In this document: positions 1 through 7,806 of the stretch, one piece after another | Position numbering within the stretch: the first letter of the stretch is position 1 | Layout: the number at the start of each line of letters is the position of its first letter | DNA from: Verrucomicrobiota bacterium | GTDB taxonomy: Bacteria; Verrucomicrobiota; Verrucomicrobiia; Limisphaerales; VHCN01 | Length of the DNA: 64,000 nucleotides | NCBI GenBank assembly: GCA_016871675.1 | Contig: VHCN01000002.1 | Location: forward strand, 61,876-125,875 | Direction of reading: 5' to 3' | Translations under genes and position numbers: made by a program | The notes under the pieces: model-generated | Told to the model about the DNA's origin: nothing | The model's database searches: none | The model's input: the letters and a program-made list of their open reading frames with translations, nothing else

Positions 1-1
1 G

Positions 2-304
2 GCGCGCGGGCTGGAGACGTCGCCCATCCTCGTGCAGCTCCACCGCATGGTGTCGTTTTCGTTCGCGTGCATCGGCTTCACGCTGGTCGGCATTCCGCTG
101 GGCATCCACGCGCACCGGCGCGAGACGAGCGCGGGCGTGGCGATGGCGCTGCTGCTGGTGCTGGTTTACTACAGCTTCTTCATCCTCGGGCAGGCGCTCG
201 AAATGCGCGCGGCGTGGCAACCGCACCTGCTGATGTGGGTGCCGAACTTCCTCTTTCAATGCCTCGGCGCGTGGCTGTTGTGGCGCGCGGACCGCGGCGC
301 TTGA
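2..304 (+). CDS. LptF/LptG family permease, C-terminal part (5' end outside window)
   Basis: This is the last 100 residues of an inner-membrane permease that would work with LptB to lift lipopolysaccharide out of the membrane. The frame is already open at the window edge. The visible part has the usual LptF/LptG (YjgP/YjgQ) ending: a hydrophobic stretch with IGxPLGI, then HRR, a second long hydrophobic segment with YYSFFILG, and a last membrane span before the charged WRADRG end. Whether it is LptF or LptG cannot be told from this end. It converges on feoB, leaving about 120 bases between the two stops. Confidence 0.75.
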   Translation, partial: ARGLETSPILVQLHRMVSFSFACIGFTLVGIPLGIHAHRRETSAGVAMALLLVLVYYSFFILGQALEMRAAWQPHLLMWVPNFLFQCLGAWLLWRADRGA

Positions 305-424
305 CCCCGGAGCCCGCCGCCAACGGACGGTCACGCAGGCCGGACACTACACCGGCGCAAGATGGGTTTTGCAGAGGGCTCCATCCTTCCTTTGCGCCTT
401 TGCGCCAAGCCGGGCCTGCGGCGT

Positions 425-2584
425 TCAGTTGAAACCGAGCAACCGGCCGCCCTGATACGTGATGAACGCCAGCCCCCACGCGAGCGCGCCCATGTAAAGC
501 CACTGGATGATGGGCCACTTCCACGAATTCGTCTCGCGCCGCACCACGGCCACGGTGCTCACGCATTGGAGCGCGAAGACGTAGAAGACCATCAGCGACA
601 CCGCGGTGAGCGGCGTGTAGGCGGGCGAACCGTCGGTGCGCTTTTCCTGCTGCATCGTCTTGGCGAGGTTCGCGGACGCAGCCTCTTCGGTGTCGGCGCT
701 GCCGACGTTGTAAACGACGGACATGGTGCTCACGAACACCTCGCGCGCCGCGAACGACGCGACGATGCCGATGCCCATCTTCCAGTCGAAGCCCAGCGGC
801 GCGATCGCGGGCTCGATGACATGACCAAGACGACCGGCGAAGGAGAGGCGAAGTTGGTCGCCGGCCGACGGCGCCGCATTCGGCGGACCGGTTCGGCTTG
901 TCTGGCCTGACGCTTCCAACTTTGGATACGTCGCCAGAAACCACAACAGGATGTTGATCCCCAAAATCACCGTGCCGGCGCGGCGCAGGAAGAGCTTCGA
1001 GCGGTCCCACATGTGGCGCAGCGTCACCGCGAGCACGGGCCGTTTGTAGGGCGGCAGTTCCATGATGAGCATCGGCGCCGCGCCCTTGAGCAGCGTTTTC
1101 TTGAAGACCCACGCCATGCCCAGCGCGCCCGCGATGCCGAGCAGATACATCGCGAGCATCGTCAGCCCGCCGAGTTTGAAGAAGCCCAGCACGCGCACGT
1201 CCGGGATGCACGCCGCGATGAGCACCGTGTAAACCGGCAGCCGCGCCGAGCAGCTCATCAGCGGTGCGACCAGAATCGTGACGAGCCGGTCCTTCGGCGA
1301 CTCGATGGTGCGCGTGGCCATGATGCCGGGAATCGCGCACGCGAACGACGAGAGCATCGGGATGAAGCTCTTGCCATGCAGCCCGACCTTGCTCATGAGG
1401 CGGTCCATCAGGAACGCCGCGCGCGCCATGTAGCCCGTGTCCTCGAGCAGGCTGATGAAGAGAAACAGCAGGCAAATCTGCGGCAGGAACACCACCACCG
1501 CGCCGACGCCGGCGATGACGCCGTTGACGAGCAGGTCGTTCAATTCGCCCGGCGGAATCGCGCCGCCGACTGTTTTGCCGAGCCAGCCGACCGCGCCTTC
1601 CATCCAGCCCATCGGGATTTCGGCAAACGTAAAGATGCTCTGGAACATCAGCGCCATGAGCGCGACGAAGATGGCGAACCCGTAAAACCGGTGCGTGAGC
1701 ACGCGGTCGAGCTTGTCGCTGAACGTCTCGCGCAACGCATCGGCCTCGGTGACCACGCGCCGTGCGATTCCGCCGATGCGGGAGTAGCGGGCCTCGATCG
1801 CGGCGCTGCGCCAGTCCACGCCGGCGGCGTCGAGCCGCTGCCGCGCCGCGAGGACGGCCGACTGGATTTCCACCGGAAACGGCGCGGAGTGCGAGGCGAG
1901 TCCCTTTTCGTCGGAGAGCAGCAGCAGCGCCTCGGCGCGCGCGGAGGTGAAACGCGCCGGCGCGAGTTTCTCCATCATCGCGGCGAGCGTGGCAACCTCG
2001 TCGGAGAACCGCGCCGGCAGGTCGCAGAAAGTCCGCGGGGTGCGCGGGGCGAGACCCGGGTGGCCGGGCTTGGTGAGCATGGCGCGCAACTCCGCCACGC
2101 CGTCGCCCCGGCTCGCAACGAGCGGCAGCACGGGCACGCCGAGTTCCTTCGCGAGCGCGGCGGCGTCCACGGGGTGGCCGTTCTCCGCGGCCACGTCCAT
2201 CATGTTCAATGCGATGATCGCGGGATAGCCGAGTTCGATGACTTGCGTCGCGTAATACAGATTGCGTTCGAGGTTCGAGGCGTCCACCACCACGACCACC
2301 GCCGCGGGCGCGGGCACGTCGGGGAGCCGGTGGAATAGCACGTCGCGCGAGACCTGCTCGTCGAGCGACTTGGGGCTGAGGCTGTAAGTGCCCGGCAAGT
2401 CGAGCACGGTGACGGCGCGGTCCGCGGGCGCGCCCTTGAGCGGGCCTTCCTTTCGCTCGACGGTGACGCCGGCGTAGTTGCCGACCTTCGCGCGCAGCCC
2501 GGTCAGGGCGTTGAACAGCGTCGTCTTGCCGGAGTTGGGGTTGCCGGTGAGCGCGACGCAACAGTTCGAGGCGGAGGGCGGCAT
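425..2584 (-). CDS. feoB: Ferrous iron transport protein B (FeoB)
   Basis: FeoB is the GTP-driven inner-membrane importer for Fe(II). The 719-residue length is typical. The N-terminal G domain shows the P-loop GNPNSGKT (residues 14-21), the DLPGTYSL G3 region and NMMD as G4. Many membrane spans follow, including two gate-type segments; the first carries the conserved CAIPG (in SSFACAIPGIMATR). The gene is the last of a minus-strand run feoA-feoA-feoB, 95 bases after the 80-residue FeoA. No FeoC-like gene follows. A Fur site could not be identified by eye. Confidence 0.97.
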   Translation of the reverse strand: MPPSASNCCVALTGNPNSGKTTLFNALTGLRAKVGNYAGVTVERKEGPLKGAPADRAVTVLDLPGTYSLSPKSLDEQVSRDVLFHRLPDVPAPAAVVVVVDASNLERNLYYATQVIELGYPAIIALNMMDVAAENGHPVDAAALAKELGVPVLPLVASRGDGVAELRAMLTKPGHPGLAPRTPRTFCDLPARFSDEVATLAAMMEKLAPARFTSARAEALLLLSDEKGLASHSAPFPVEIQSAVLAARQRLDAAGVDWRSAAIEARYSRIGGIARRVVTEADALRETFSDKLDRVLTHRFYGFAIFVALMALMFQSIFTFAEIPMGWMEGAVGWLGKTVGGAIPPGELNDLLVNGVIAGVGAVVVFLPQICLLFLFISLLEDTGYMARAAFLMDRLMSKVGLHGKSFIPMLSSFACAIPGIMATRTIESPKDRLVTILVAPLMSCSARLPVYTVLIAACIPDVRVLGFFKLGGLTMLAMYLLGIAGALGMAWVFKKTLLKGAAPMLIMELPPYKRPVLAVTLRHMWDRSKLFLRRAGTVILGINILLWFLATYPKLEASGQTSRTGPPNAAPSAGDQLRLSFAGRLGHVIEPAIAPLGFDWKMGIGIVASFAAREVFVSTMSVVYNVGSADTEEAASANLAKTMQQEKRTDGSPAYTPLTAVSLMVFYVFALQCVSTVAVVRRETNSWKWPIIQWLYMGALAWGLAFITYQGGRLLGFN

Positions 2585-2679
2585 GGTTCAGACGCAACGG
2601 CGCGAGGGCGCAAAGTCGGGAGTGTTCAGGGCGGCAAACTCCCTGCGCCCCTGCGTCACTGCGTCAAAAAGGTTCGCGC

Positions 2680-2922
2680 TCACTTCCCTCGAACGAAGAT
2701 CAATTCCGCCTCGTGTTTCCGGAGCGTCAGGTGATAGCCGCGCACCTTGATTTCCACCGGGTCGCCGAGCGGCGCGAAGCGCACGAGCTCGACCGCCGTG
2801 CCGACGAGCAGGCCCATTTCGAGCAGCCGCGCACGGTCCTCCGCCGGCACACGAATCTCGGCGACGGTGCCGGTGGCGCCGACCGCGAGCGACGAAAGCG
2901 GCTGGGGTTCGGCGGACATCAT
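2680..2922 (-). CDS. feoA: FeoA domain protein (second FeoA)
   Basis: This 80-residue cytosolic SH3-like protein of the FeoA family is thought to act with FeoB in Fe(II) uptake. It has the family pattern of a short basic beta-barrel: LSSLAVGATGTVAEI, then RLLEMGLLVGTAVELV, and an ending of the type VEIKVRGYHLTLRKHEAELI. It starts at ATG 2922; this ATG overlaps the stop of the upstream FeoA gene by four bases (ATGA), so the two are very probably translationally coupled. A second ATG follows immediately. Confidence 0.93.
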   Translation of the reverse strand: MMSAEPQPLSSLAVGATGTVAEIRVPAEDRARLLEMGLLVGTAVELVRFAPLGDPVEIKVRGYHLTLRKHEAELIFVRGK

Positions 2923-3227
2923 GCGGCGCGTTGGCGGGGCGCGGACGGCGCCGGGATGGGCTCGACCATGATCGAGCCCGCAAGCTGCTTGCTGATGCCG
3001 AGCCGCACGTTGCAGACCTGGCAGATGACGTTTGTGTGCTTCATCAGCAGCTTGATGCGCTGCTCCTCGCAGAAGCCCATCTCACGCAGCCGGTGGTTCA
3101 GCTCGGGCGACGCCGAGAGCTGCTTGATGCGCACCGAGGTCCCCGCGCGCACGGTGTCCAGCGGACACGCCTCCGGCTGCGGGCAATGCCCGTTGACCGG
3201 TGCGAGGGGATTCGTCGGTTCATTCAC
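2919..3227 (-). CDS. FeoA domain protein with Cys-rich N-terminus (first FeoA)
   Basis: Second FeoA-like protein of the iron operon, read here from GTG 3227 to give 102 residues. The FeoA core runs from LDTVRAGTSVRIKQL through HRLREMGFCEEQRIKLL to NVRLGISKQLAGSIMV. The short N-terminal leader contains two cysteines (GHCPQPEACPLD), and two more lie in the core (VICQVCNV), unlike the downstream FeoA, so metal binding is possible but unproven. The GTG is chosen because an upstream ATG in the same frame would reach into aroA on the other strand. It overlaps the next gene by four bases. Confidence 0.8.
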   Translation of the reverse strand: MNEPTNPLAPVNGHCPQPEACPLDTVRAGTSVRIKQLSASPELNHRLREMGFCEEQRIKLLMKHTNVICQVCNVRLGISKQLAGSIMVEPIPAPSAPRQRAA

Positions 3228-3394
3228 GGCGCAGGACGCTAGTGTAGTTGAGACTGAGTTGCAAGAGGGGTATTCAGTGCCGTTGAGCCGTCGCACGCTG
3301 GCCGCGCAGCCTGAATCCCATTGCCAAAGCGAAACGGAATCGCGAGCGTCTTTCGCAAGGGCCGCGGCTGCGCGCTGCGTCCCGCCGAGTTGCA

Positions 3395-4978
3395 ATGCCC
3401 CTGCCCGACCTCATCGAGATTGTCCCGCTCACGCAGCCCGTGCGCGCGGAGATCACCGTGCCCGGGTCCAAGAGCATCACCAACCGCGCGCTCGTGCTCG
3501 CCGCGCTCGCGGACGGCGAGACCACGCTGCGCGGCGCGTTGTGGAGCGAGGACACGCAGATCATGGTCGAGTGCCTGCAAGACCTCGGCTTCATGGTCAA
3601 CGTCGCGCCCGACGCGGACGAAGTCAGCAACCGCACCATCACCGTTTACGGCCGGGGCGGCGAAGTCCCGCGCGGCGGAACGGAGGGCAACCCGCTCGAA
3701 CTCTTCGTCGGCAACGCGGGCACGGCGGCGCGGTTTCTTGCGGCGTTCGTGTGCCTCGGCAGCGGCGTGTATCGGCTGCACGGCGTTCCGCGGATGCACG
3801 AGCGCCCTCAAGCTGCGCTCTTCGCCGCGCTGCGCCAGCTCGGCTACCACGTTGAATCGGAGGCGGACCATGAGAAGTTGCCCGTGAGAATCTGGGGAGG
3901 CTCACCCTCACCCCGCCCGCTCCCTGAGCGAGAGGGGGGCCGAAGGCCGGGTGAGGGTGACGGCAAGCGCCGTTGCAAAGTCAGCGTCGAGGAAAGCTCG
4001 CAGTTTGCCAGCGCGCTGCTGCTGTGCGCGGACGCGGGCGGCTGGAATGTCGAAGTGACCGGCGCGAACGAGGACGAGATGCCCTACGTGACAATGACGC
4101 GCGAACTCGTGAAGGTCTTCCCGCGCCGCGGCGGGGCATTTCAGATCGAACCGGACGCGAGCAGCGGGAGTTATTTTCTAGCAGCCGGGTGGTCTGCCTG
4201 GGCCCCGAAAACGACCTACAAGAGAGAACCAGACGGCGGGATGACCGTCCGTTTTGCGTTTGAAGAAGGGTTCGTTGCCGTCACAACGACCATGCGCCCG
4301 GACGGGACGACGACGACCGGACAGACAGGCTTTTCCCGGCCACTCCTTCCAAGAGGGCAACTGGACGCACCAGGGGTTTGTTCGCCGTCCATCTTGCAAC
4401 TCCGTGTTTGCAACTGGCCCGCATCGGGATGGCAGGTGGACGGGAAATTCCCGGATTACTTGCCGGTTCCGTCCGGAGTCTCTCGCGCCACTGAACTGGG
4501 AGACAGCATCATGACAGCGATCATCCTCGCTGCGGATGAGGACACAGGGCGTGAATGGCGTGAACCGGCCGGAACGAAAGGAACCCTTCGCGATGTCGGC
4601 GGATTCCGACGACCCATTCGCTTCACTGACCTCGTCCGATTGCGCGTGCAGGAGTGTGAGCGCGTCGTCGCGTTGCGCACGGAGCTGACCAAGTGCGGCG
4701 CGAAGGTCATCGAGGAAGATGACACGCTCACGGTGTATCCGTCGCAACTCCACGGCGCGGAGATCGAGACCTACAACGATCATCGCATGGCGATGTGCTT
4801 CGCGGTTCTCGGCTTGAAAGTGCCCGGCATCAAAATCAAGAATCCCGCGTGCGTGAAGAAGACGTTCCCCAATTTTTTCCAGAAGCTCGCCACGCCGCCG
4901 CCGCGCGGGCTGGGCGTGGCCATCCTCGACGGCCGCACCGGGCGCCGGCTGGCGATGGAGGAGTTGTTTGCGGATTGA
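3395..4978 (+). CDS. aroA: 3-phosphoshikimate 1-carboxyvinyltransferase (EPSP synthase) with in-frame insertions
   Basis: AroA joins shikimate 3-phosphate and PEP in aromatic amino acid synthesis. Visible core motifs are PGSKSITNRA (23-32), GNAGTAARF (about 106-114), RMHERPQAAL, EESSQFASALL, EPDASSGSYFLAAG, ELGDSIMTA, RVQECERV, and ETYNDHRMAMCF near residue 460. At 527 residues it is about 100 longer than the usual 425-440. The surplus lies in three blocks that break the family alignment: about 3898-3963, 4193-4405 and 4531-4611. The first is a palindromic repeat read as SPSPRPLPEREGG. The frame stays open and catalytic motifs are kept, so the enzyme may still work. The product is cytosolic. 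Confidence 0.9.
   Translation: MPLPDLIEIVPLTQPVRAEITVPGSKSITNRALVLAALADGETTLRGALWSEDTQIMVECLQDLGFMVNVAPDADEVSNRTITVYGRGGEVPRGGTEGNPLELFVGNAGTAARFLAAFVCLGSGVYRLHGVPRMHERPQAALFAALRQLGYHVESEADHEKLPVRIWGGSPSPRPLPEREGGRRPGEGDGKRRCKVSVEESSQFASALLLCADAGGWNVEVTGANEDEMPYVTMTRELVKVFPRRGGAFQIEPDASSGSYFLAAGWSAWAPKTTYKREPDGGMTVRFAFEEGFVAVTTTMRPDGTTTTGQTGFSRPLLPRGQLDAPGVCSPSILQLRVCNWPASGWQVDGKFPDYLPVPSGVSRATELGDSIMTAIILAADEDTGREWREPAGTKGTLRDVGGFRRPIRFTDLVRLRVQECERVVALRTELTKCGAKVIEEDDTLTVYPSQLHGAEIETYNDHRMAMCFAVLGLKVPGIKIKNPACVKKTFPNFFQKLATPPPRGLGVAILDGRTGRRLAMEELFAD
3902..3960. repeat. REP-like palindromic element inside aroA
   Basis: Perfect 12-base inverted arms, TCACCCTCACCC at 3902-3913 and GGGTGAGGGTGA at 3949-3960, enclose a second small stem (CGCTC 3918-3922 with GAGCG 3926-3930). 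It interrupts aroA between the LPVRIWGG strand and the conserved VSVEESSQF strand, in frame and without a stop. Intergenic repeats with this CTCACCCTC... theme are common in many bacterial genomes and read as SPSPRP peptides when they fall in genes. Confidence 0.8.
4193..4405 (+). other. In-frame insertion 2 of aroA (about 71 codons)
   Basis: Between the conserved GSYFLAAGW and VCNWPASGWQVD segments of EPSP synthase lies about 213 bases that match nothing in the family. It is rich in Thr, Arg and Pro (for example VTTTMRPDGTTTTGQTG). Its ends were placed by where the family pattern stops and restarts, so they may be off by a few codons. A third, shorter block of the same kind is at about 4531-4611, between IILA and RFTDLVRL. 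Confidence 0.6.
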
Positions 4979-5097
4979 GCACTTCGTCCTCGTCCTGCGC
5001 GGCCGGGACTCGACCCGGTGGCGCCGGTCGCGCCGCGACCCACCGTCCGGCGAATCGAGGACGATCCGAAGAAACTTTGAACCGCAAGCCTTGAACT

Positions 5098-5769
5098 TTG
5101 AACGCTTCGATTGTCATCGCCGTTGACGGCACGAGCGCGAGCGGCAAGAGCAGCACGTCGCGGCACCTCGCGAAGCTGCTCGGCTTCGTCTACGTGGACA
5201 CCGGCGCGATGTATCGCACGCTGGCGTGGCATTGCCTCGCGCAGCGCGCGGAGGTGAACGACGCCAGGGCCGTCGCCGCCGTGTGCCGCCGTTGGAAGAC
5301 CTCGCTCGTGTGCGTGGACGACCACGTGCGCCTGCTCGTGGACGGCTACTGGCCGGAGAAGGAAATCCGCACCGCCGAGACGAGCGCGGCCGTGGCGCAC
5401 GTCGCCGCCGTGCCCAAGGTGCGCGACTGGATGAAGGAGAAGCAGCGCGAGTGCGTGAAGTTCGGCAACCTCGTCATGGAAGGCCGCGACATCGGCTCGA
5501 ACGTATTCCCGGAGACGGACTTCAAGTTTTACTTCGACGCCTCGCTCGCGGTGCGCAACCGCCGCCGCGCGGCCGAGGGCGTTTCGGAGAATCTCGCCGC
5601 GCGCGACCATCACGACAGCCAGCGCGCCGCCGCGCCGCTCATGGTGCCGCTGGGCGCCATGTATATCGACAACTCGGAGCAGACCATCCCGCAGACATGC
5701 GAGGTGATGCTTGCGGAACTCGAACGCAAGCTGGGACGCAAGCTCGCGCTTCAGCCCGAGGCGGCGTGA
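5098..5769 (+). CDS. cmk: Cytidylate kinase
   Basis: Cmk phosphorylates CMP and dCMP in the cytosol. The N-terminus has the Walker A region DGTSASGKSS (10-19), then VDTGAMYRTLAW, and later NLVMEGRDIGSNVFPETDFKFY, all typical of bacterial CMP kinases; 223 residues is normal. The start is TTG 5098: an in-frame TGA sits two codons upstream (5092) and no ATG or GTG precedes the P-loop, so TTG is nearly forced. That TTG lies inside a short intergenic repeat word (AACTTTGAAC, 5094-5103). The genes aroA, cmk and plsC probably form one unit. Confidence 0.95.
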   Translation: MNASIVIAVDGTSASGKSSTSRHLAKLLGFVYVDTGAMYRTLAWHCLAQRAEVNDARAVAAVCRRWKTSLVCVDDHVRLLVDGYWPEKEIRTAETSAAVAHVAAVPKVRDWMKEKQRECVKFGNLVMEGRDIGSNVFPETDFKFYFDASLAVRNRRRAAEGVSENLAARDHHDSQRAAAPLMVPLGAMYIDNSEQTIPQTCEVMLAELERKLGRKLALQPEAA

Positions 5770-5772
5770 CCC

Positions 5773-5779
5773 GAGGAGG
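5773..5779 (+). promoter_or_regulatory. Ribosome binding site deciding the plsC start
   Basis: GAGGAGG lies six bases before ATG 5786 and just after the cmk stop. This supports the 217-residue form of the acyltransferase over a longer upstream reading of the same frame. Confidence 0.7.
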
Positions 5780-5785
5780 CCGGGA

Positions 5786-6439
5786 ATGAATCCGAGTTAC
5801 TACCTCACGTGGAGGTTGTGCCGGCTGCTGTTCGCCACGTATTTCCGGTGGCGCGTCTTTCATCCGGATCGCGTGCCGCCCACGGGCCCGGTCATCCTCG
5901 CGGCGAACCACCAAAGCTATCTCGACCCGCCGCTTGTCGGCTCGGGCTTGACGCGTGGCATCAACTACCTCGCGCGTGAAAACCTCGTGAAGTTTCCCGT
6001 GCTCGGCGCCTACATGCGTTCGCTCAATGTCGTGCCCGTGGACCGCGACGGCGGCGGCGCGGCCGGGCTCAAGGGCATTCTCGACCGGTTGCTTGCAGGC
6101 GGTGGCATCATCCTGTTTCCCGAGGGCACGCGCTCGTGCGACGGCTCGCTCCGGGCAGCGCGGCCGGGCATCGGCCTCACGATCATCAAGTCCGCCGCGC
6201 CCGTGGTGCCGGTGCGAGTGTGGGGCACGTTCGAGGCGTGGTCGCGGCACGGGAAACTCCCGCGTCCGCGCCCCGTCGTCGTCAAGTATGGCCACCCGTT
6301 GCTGTTCGAGAAGGAGCGCGCCGAGGCGGAGTCGTGCTCGAAGCCGCGACTGAAGGAAATTTACCAGGAGATCGCCGGGGAACTCATGCGCCGCATCGCG
6401 AGGATGGAGCCGTGCGAGGATGTGGAGAGGTTTCCGTGA
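5786..6439 (+). CDS. plsC: 1-acyl-sn-glycerol-3-phosphate acyltransferase (PlsC family)
   Basis: This enzyme acylates lysophosphatidic acid to phosphatidic acid at the inner membrane. The acyltransferase signature HX4D is present as NHQSYLD (41-47), and the second block as FPEGTRS (111-117). A hydrophobic N-terminal stretch (YLTWRLCRLLFATYF) fits a membrane anchor. The 217-residue length is usual for PlsC. It begins 16 bases after cmk with a strong ribosome binding site. A PlsC gene directly downstream of cmk is a recurrent bacterial arrangement. Confidence 0.93.
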   Translation: MNPSYYLTWRLCRLLFATYFRWRVFHPDRVPPTGPVILAANHQSYLDPPLVGSGLTRGINYLARENLVKFPVLGAYMRSLNVVPVDRDGGGAAGLKGILDRLLAGGGIILFPEGTRSCDGSLRAARPGIGLTIIKSAAPVVPVRVWGTFEAWSRHGKLPRPRPVVVKYGHPLLFEKERAEAESCSKPRLKEIYQEIAGELMRRIARMEPCEDVERFP

Positions 6440-6463
6440 CGTGGTGCGTCGCGCGTCACAACC

Positions 6464-7642
6464 TCACGACTTCATACCGACGGCTTCGCAGAGCCGCCTC
6501 ATTCCTTCGCGCGCCAACCGCTCGCGCAAGCCGCCCACGATGTCGCGCGCGAGCCCGGGGCCTTCAAAAACCAGCCCCGAATAGACCTGCACGAGCGACG
6601 CGCCGGCGGAGATCTTTTCCCACGCGTCGTCCGCGTTGAGGATGCCGCCGACGCCGATGATGGGGAGCGCGCCACGAGTCTGCCGGAACAGGTGCCGCAC
6701 GACTTCCGTGGACCGCGCGCGCAGCGGCCGTCCGCTGAGTCCGCCCGTCTCGGAAAAAGCGCGCCGGCATGATTCGTCGCTCGAGTCCGGCCGGGTAATG
6801 GTCGTGTTCGTCGCCACGATGCCCGCGATGTGGCGCGGACCGGTGAGTTCAAGGATTTCGTCGAGCGCTTCAAACGAAAGGTCGGGCGCGACTTTCACGA
6901 GGACGGGCTTTGCGTGGCTCGGGGTGCGTGGTGCGTGAAGATCCGAATCCGCCACGGGCCGGCTTGAGTCAGCATTTCCCTTCACGCGCCACGCGCCACG
7001 CGCCACGTTCTCTTCCTGCACGGCCGCGAGGACTTCATCAAGCGCCGCCTTGTCCTGGAGCTGGCGCAAGTTCGGCGTGTTCGGCGAACTCACGTTCACG
7101 ACGAAGAAATCCGCGTGCCCGCGCAGCGTGCGAAACGAGTTCGCGTAGTCCTCGGCGGCCTTGTCGATCGGGGTGGCTTTCGATTTGCCGAGGTTGATGC
7201 CGACCGGGTGCGCAGGCCAGCGGCCAAGCGCGCGCCACGCGGCAAGCTTTGCGGCCATCGCCTCCGCGCCGCCGTTGTTGAAGCCCATCCGGTTGACGAG
7301 CGCCTCGTCGGCGACGGCGCGAAACATCCGCGGCGGATCGTTGCCGGGTTGCGGGTGCCACGTCACGCCGCCAAGTTCGCTGAAGCCGAATCCGAGCGCG
7401 GGCCACACGGGCGCGGCGGCGGCGTGCTTGTCCATGCCCGCGGCGAGGCCGACGGGGTTCGGAAATCTCAGGCCCCAAAGCTCCACCGGCAGCGGTGGCG
7501 CGCCGAAGAACGACGCGAGCGCGTCACACGCGGTCTCGCTGCGCGACGCGCGCGCGAGCGTGGCGAGCGTGCGGTTGTGGATGTCCTCCGAGTCGAAGGA
7601 GAACAGCCACGGACGGAGGCACGCGCGGTAGCACCAGCTCAC
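6464..7642 (-). CDS. pyrD: Dihydroorotate dehydrogenase (quinone), class 2
   Basis: PyrD oxidises dihydroorotate to orotate, passing electrons to quinone at the membrane, in UMP synthesis. Family motifs are NPVGLAAGMDK, LGFGFSELGGVTWHPQPGN, NRMGFNNGG, VGINLGKSK, VNVSSPNTPNLRQLQ (with the class 2 catalytic serine), VKVAPDLS, ATNTTITRP and GVGGI. The N-terminal helix region (PWLFSFDSEDIHNRTL) is that of class 2. At 392 residues it is longer than usual; the surplus is about residues 212-244, coded by a palindromic element (6926-6994). The frame is intact. The gene converges on plsC, 24 bases apart. Confidence 0.95.
   Translation of the reverse strand: MSWCYRACLRPWLFSFDSEDIHNRTLATLARASRSETACDALASFFGAPPLPVELWGLRFPNPVGLAAGMDKHAAAAPVWPALGFGFSELGGVTWHPQPGNDPPRMFRAVADEALVNRMGFNNGGAEAMAAKLAAWRALGRWPAHPVGINLGKSKATPIDKAAEDYANSFRTLRGHADFFVVNVSSPNTPNLRQLQDKAALDEVLAAVQEENVARGAWRVKGNADSSRPVADSDLHAPRTPSHAKPVLVKVAPDLSFEALDEILELTGPRHIAGIVATNTTITRPDSSDESCRRAFSETGGLSGRPLRARSTEVVRHLFRQTRGALPIIGVGGILNADDAWEKISAGASLVQVYSGLVFEGPGLARDIVGGLRERLAREGMRRLCEAVGMKS
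6926..6994. repeat. Inverted-repeat element inside pyrD
   Basis: Arms GCGTGGTGCGTGAAG (6926-6940) and CTTCACGCGCCACGC (6980-6994) are complementary at 14 of 15 positions, with 39 bases between. The right arm runs into three tandem copies of CACGCGC (6983-7003). It sits in frame in pyrD, between the conserved LDEVLAAVQE helix and the KPVLVKVAPDLS strand, where the family has only a short linker. Confidence 0.75.
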
Positions 7643-7806
7643 GCGCGCAGGCTAGCCGAGCGCGTGGAGCGTTGCCAGCGGCGAGCGAATAGCCAGCCCA
7701 ACAAGCCCGTCGAACTCCGGCCTGTCCAACGGAGCCATCGCCCGCGACGTGATCGTCCGGGATTTCCTTGTTCCGCCGTCAAACGAACCGTTAGGCTGCG
7801 CCGGCT

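Noticed and set aside
180..2597. Long open frame on the minus strand in another frame of feoB
   Set aside because: It is rich in Arg and Ala from high-GC codon shadowing and has no family pattern; feoB in its own frame is unambiguous.
6983..7007. Tandem CACGCGC repeats as a CRISPR or microsatellite locus
   Set aside because: Only three 7-base units without spacers, lying in the pyrD frame; not an array.
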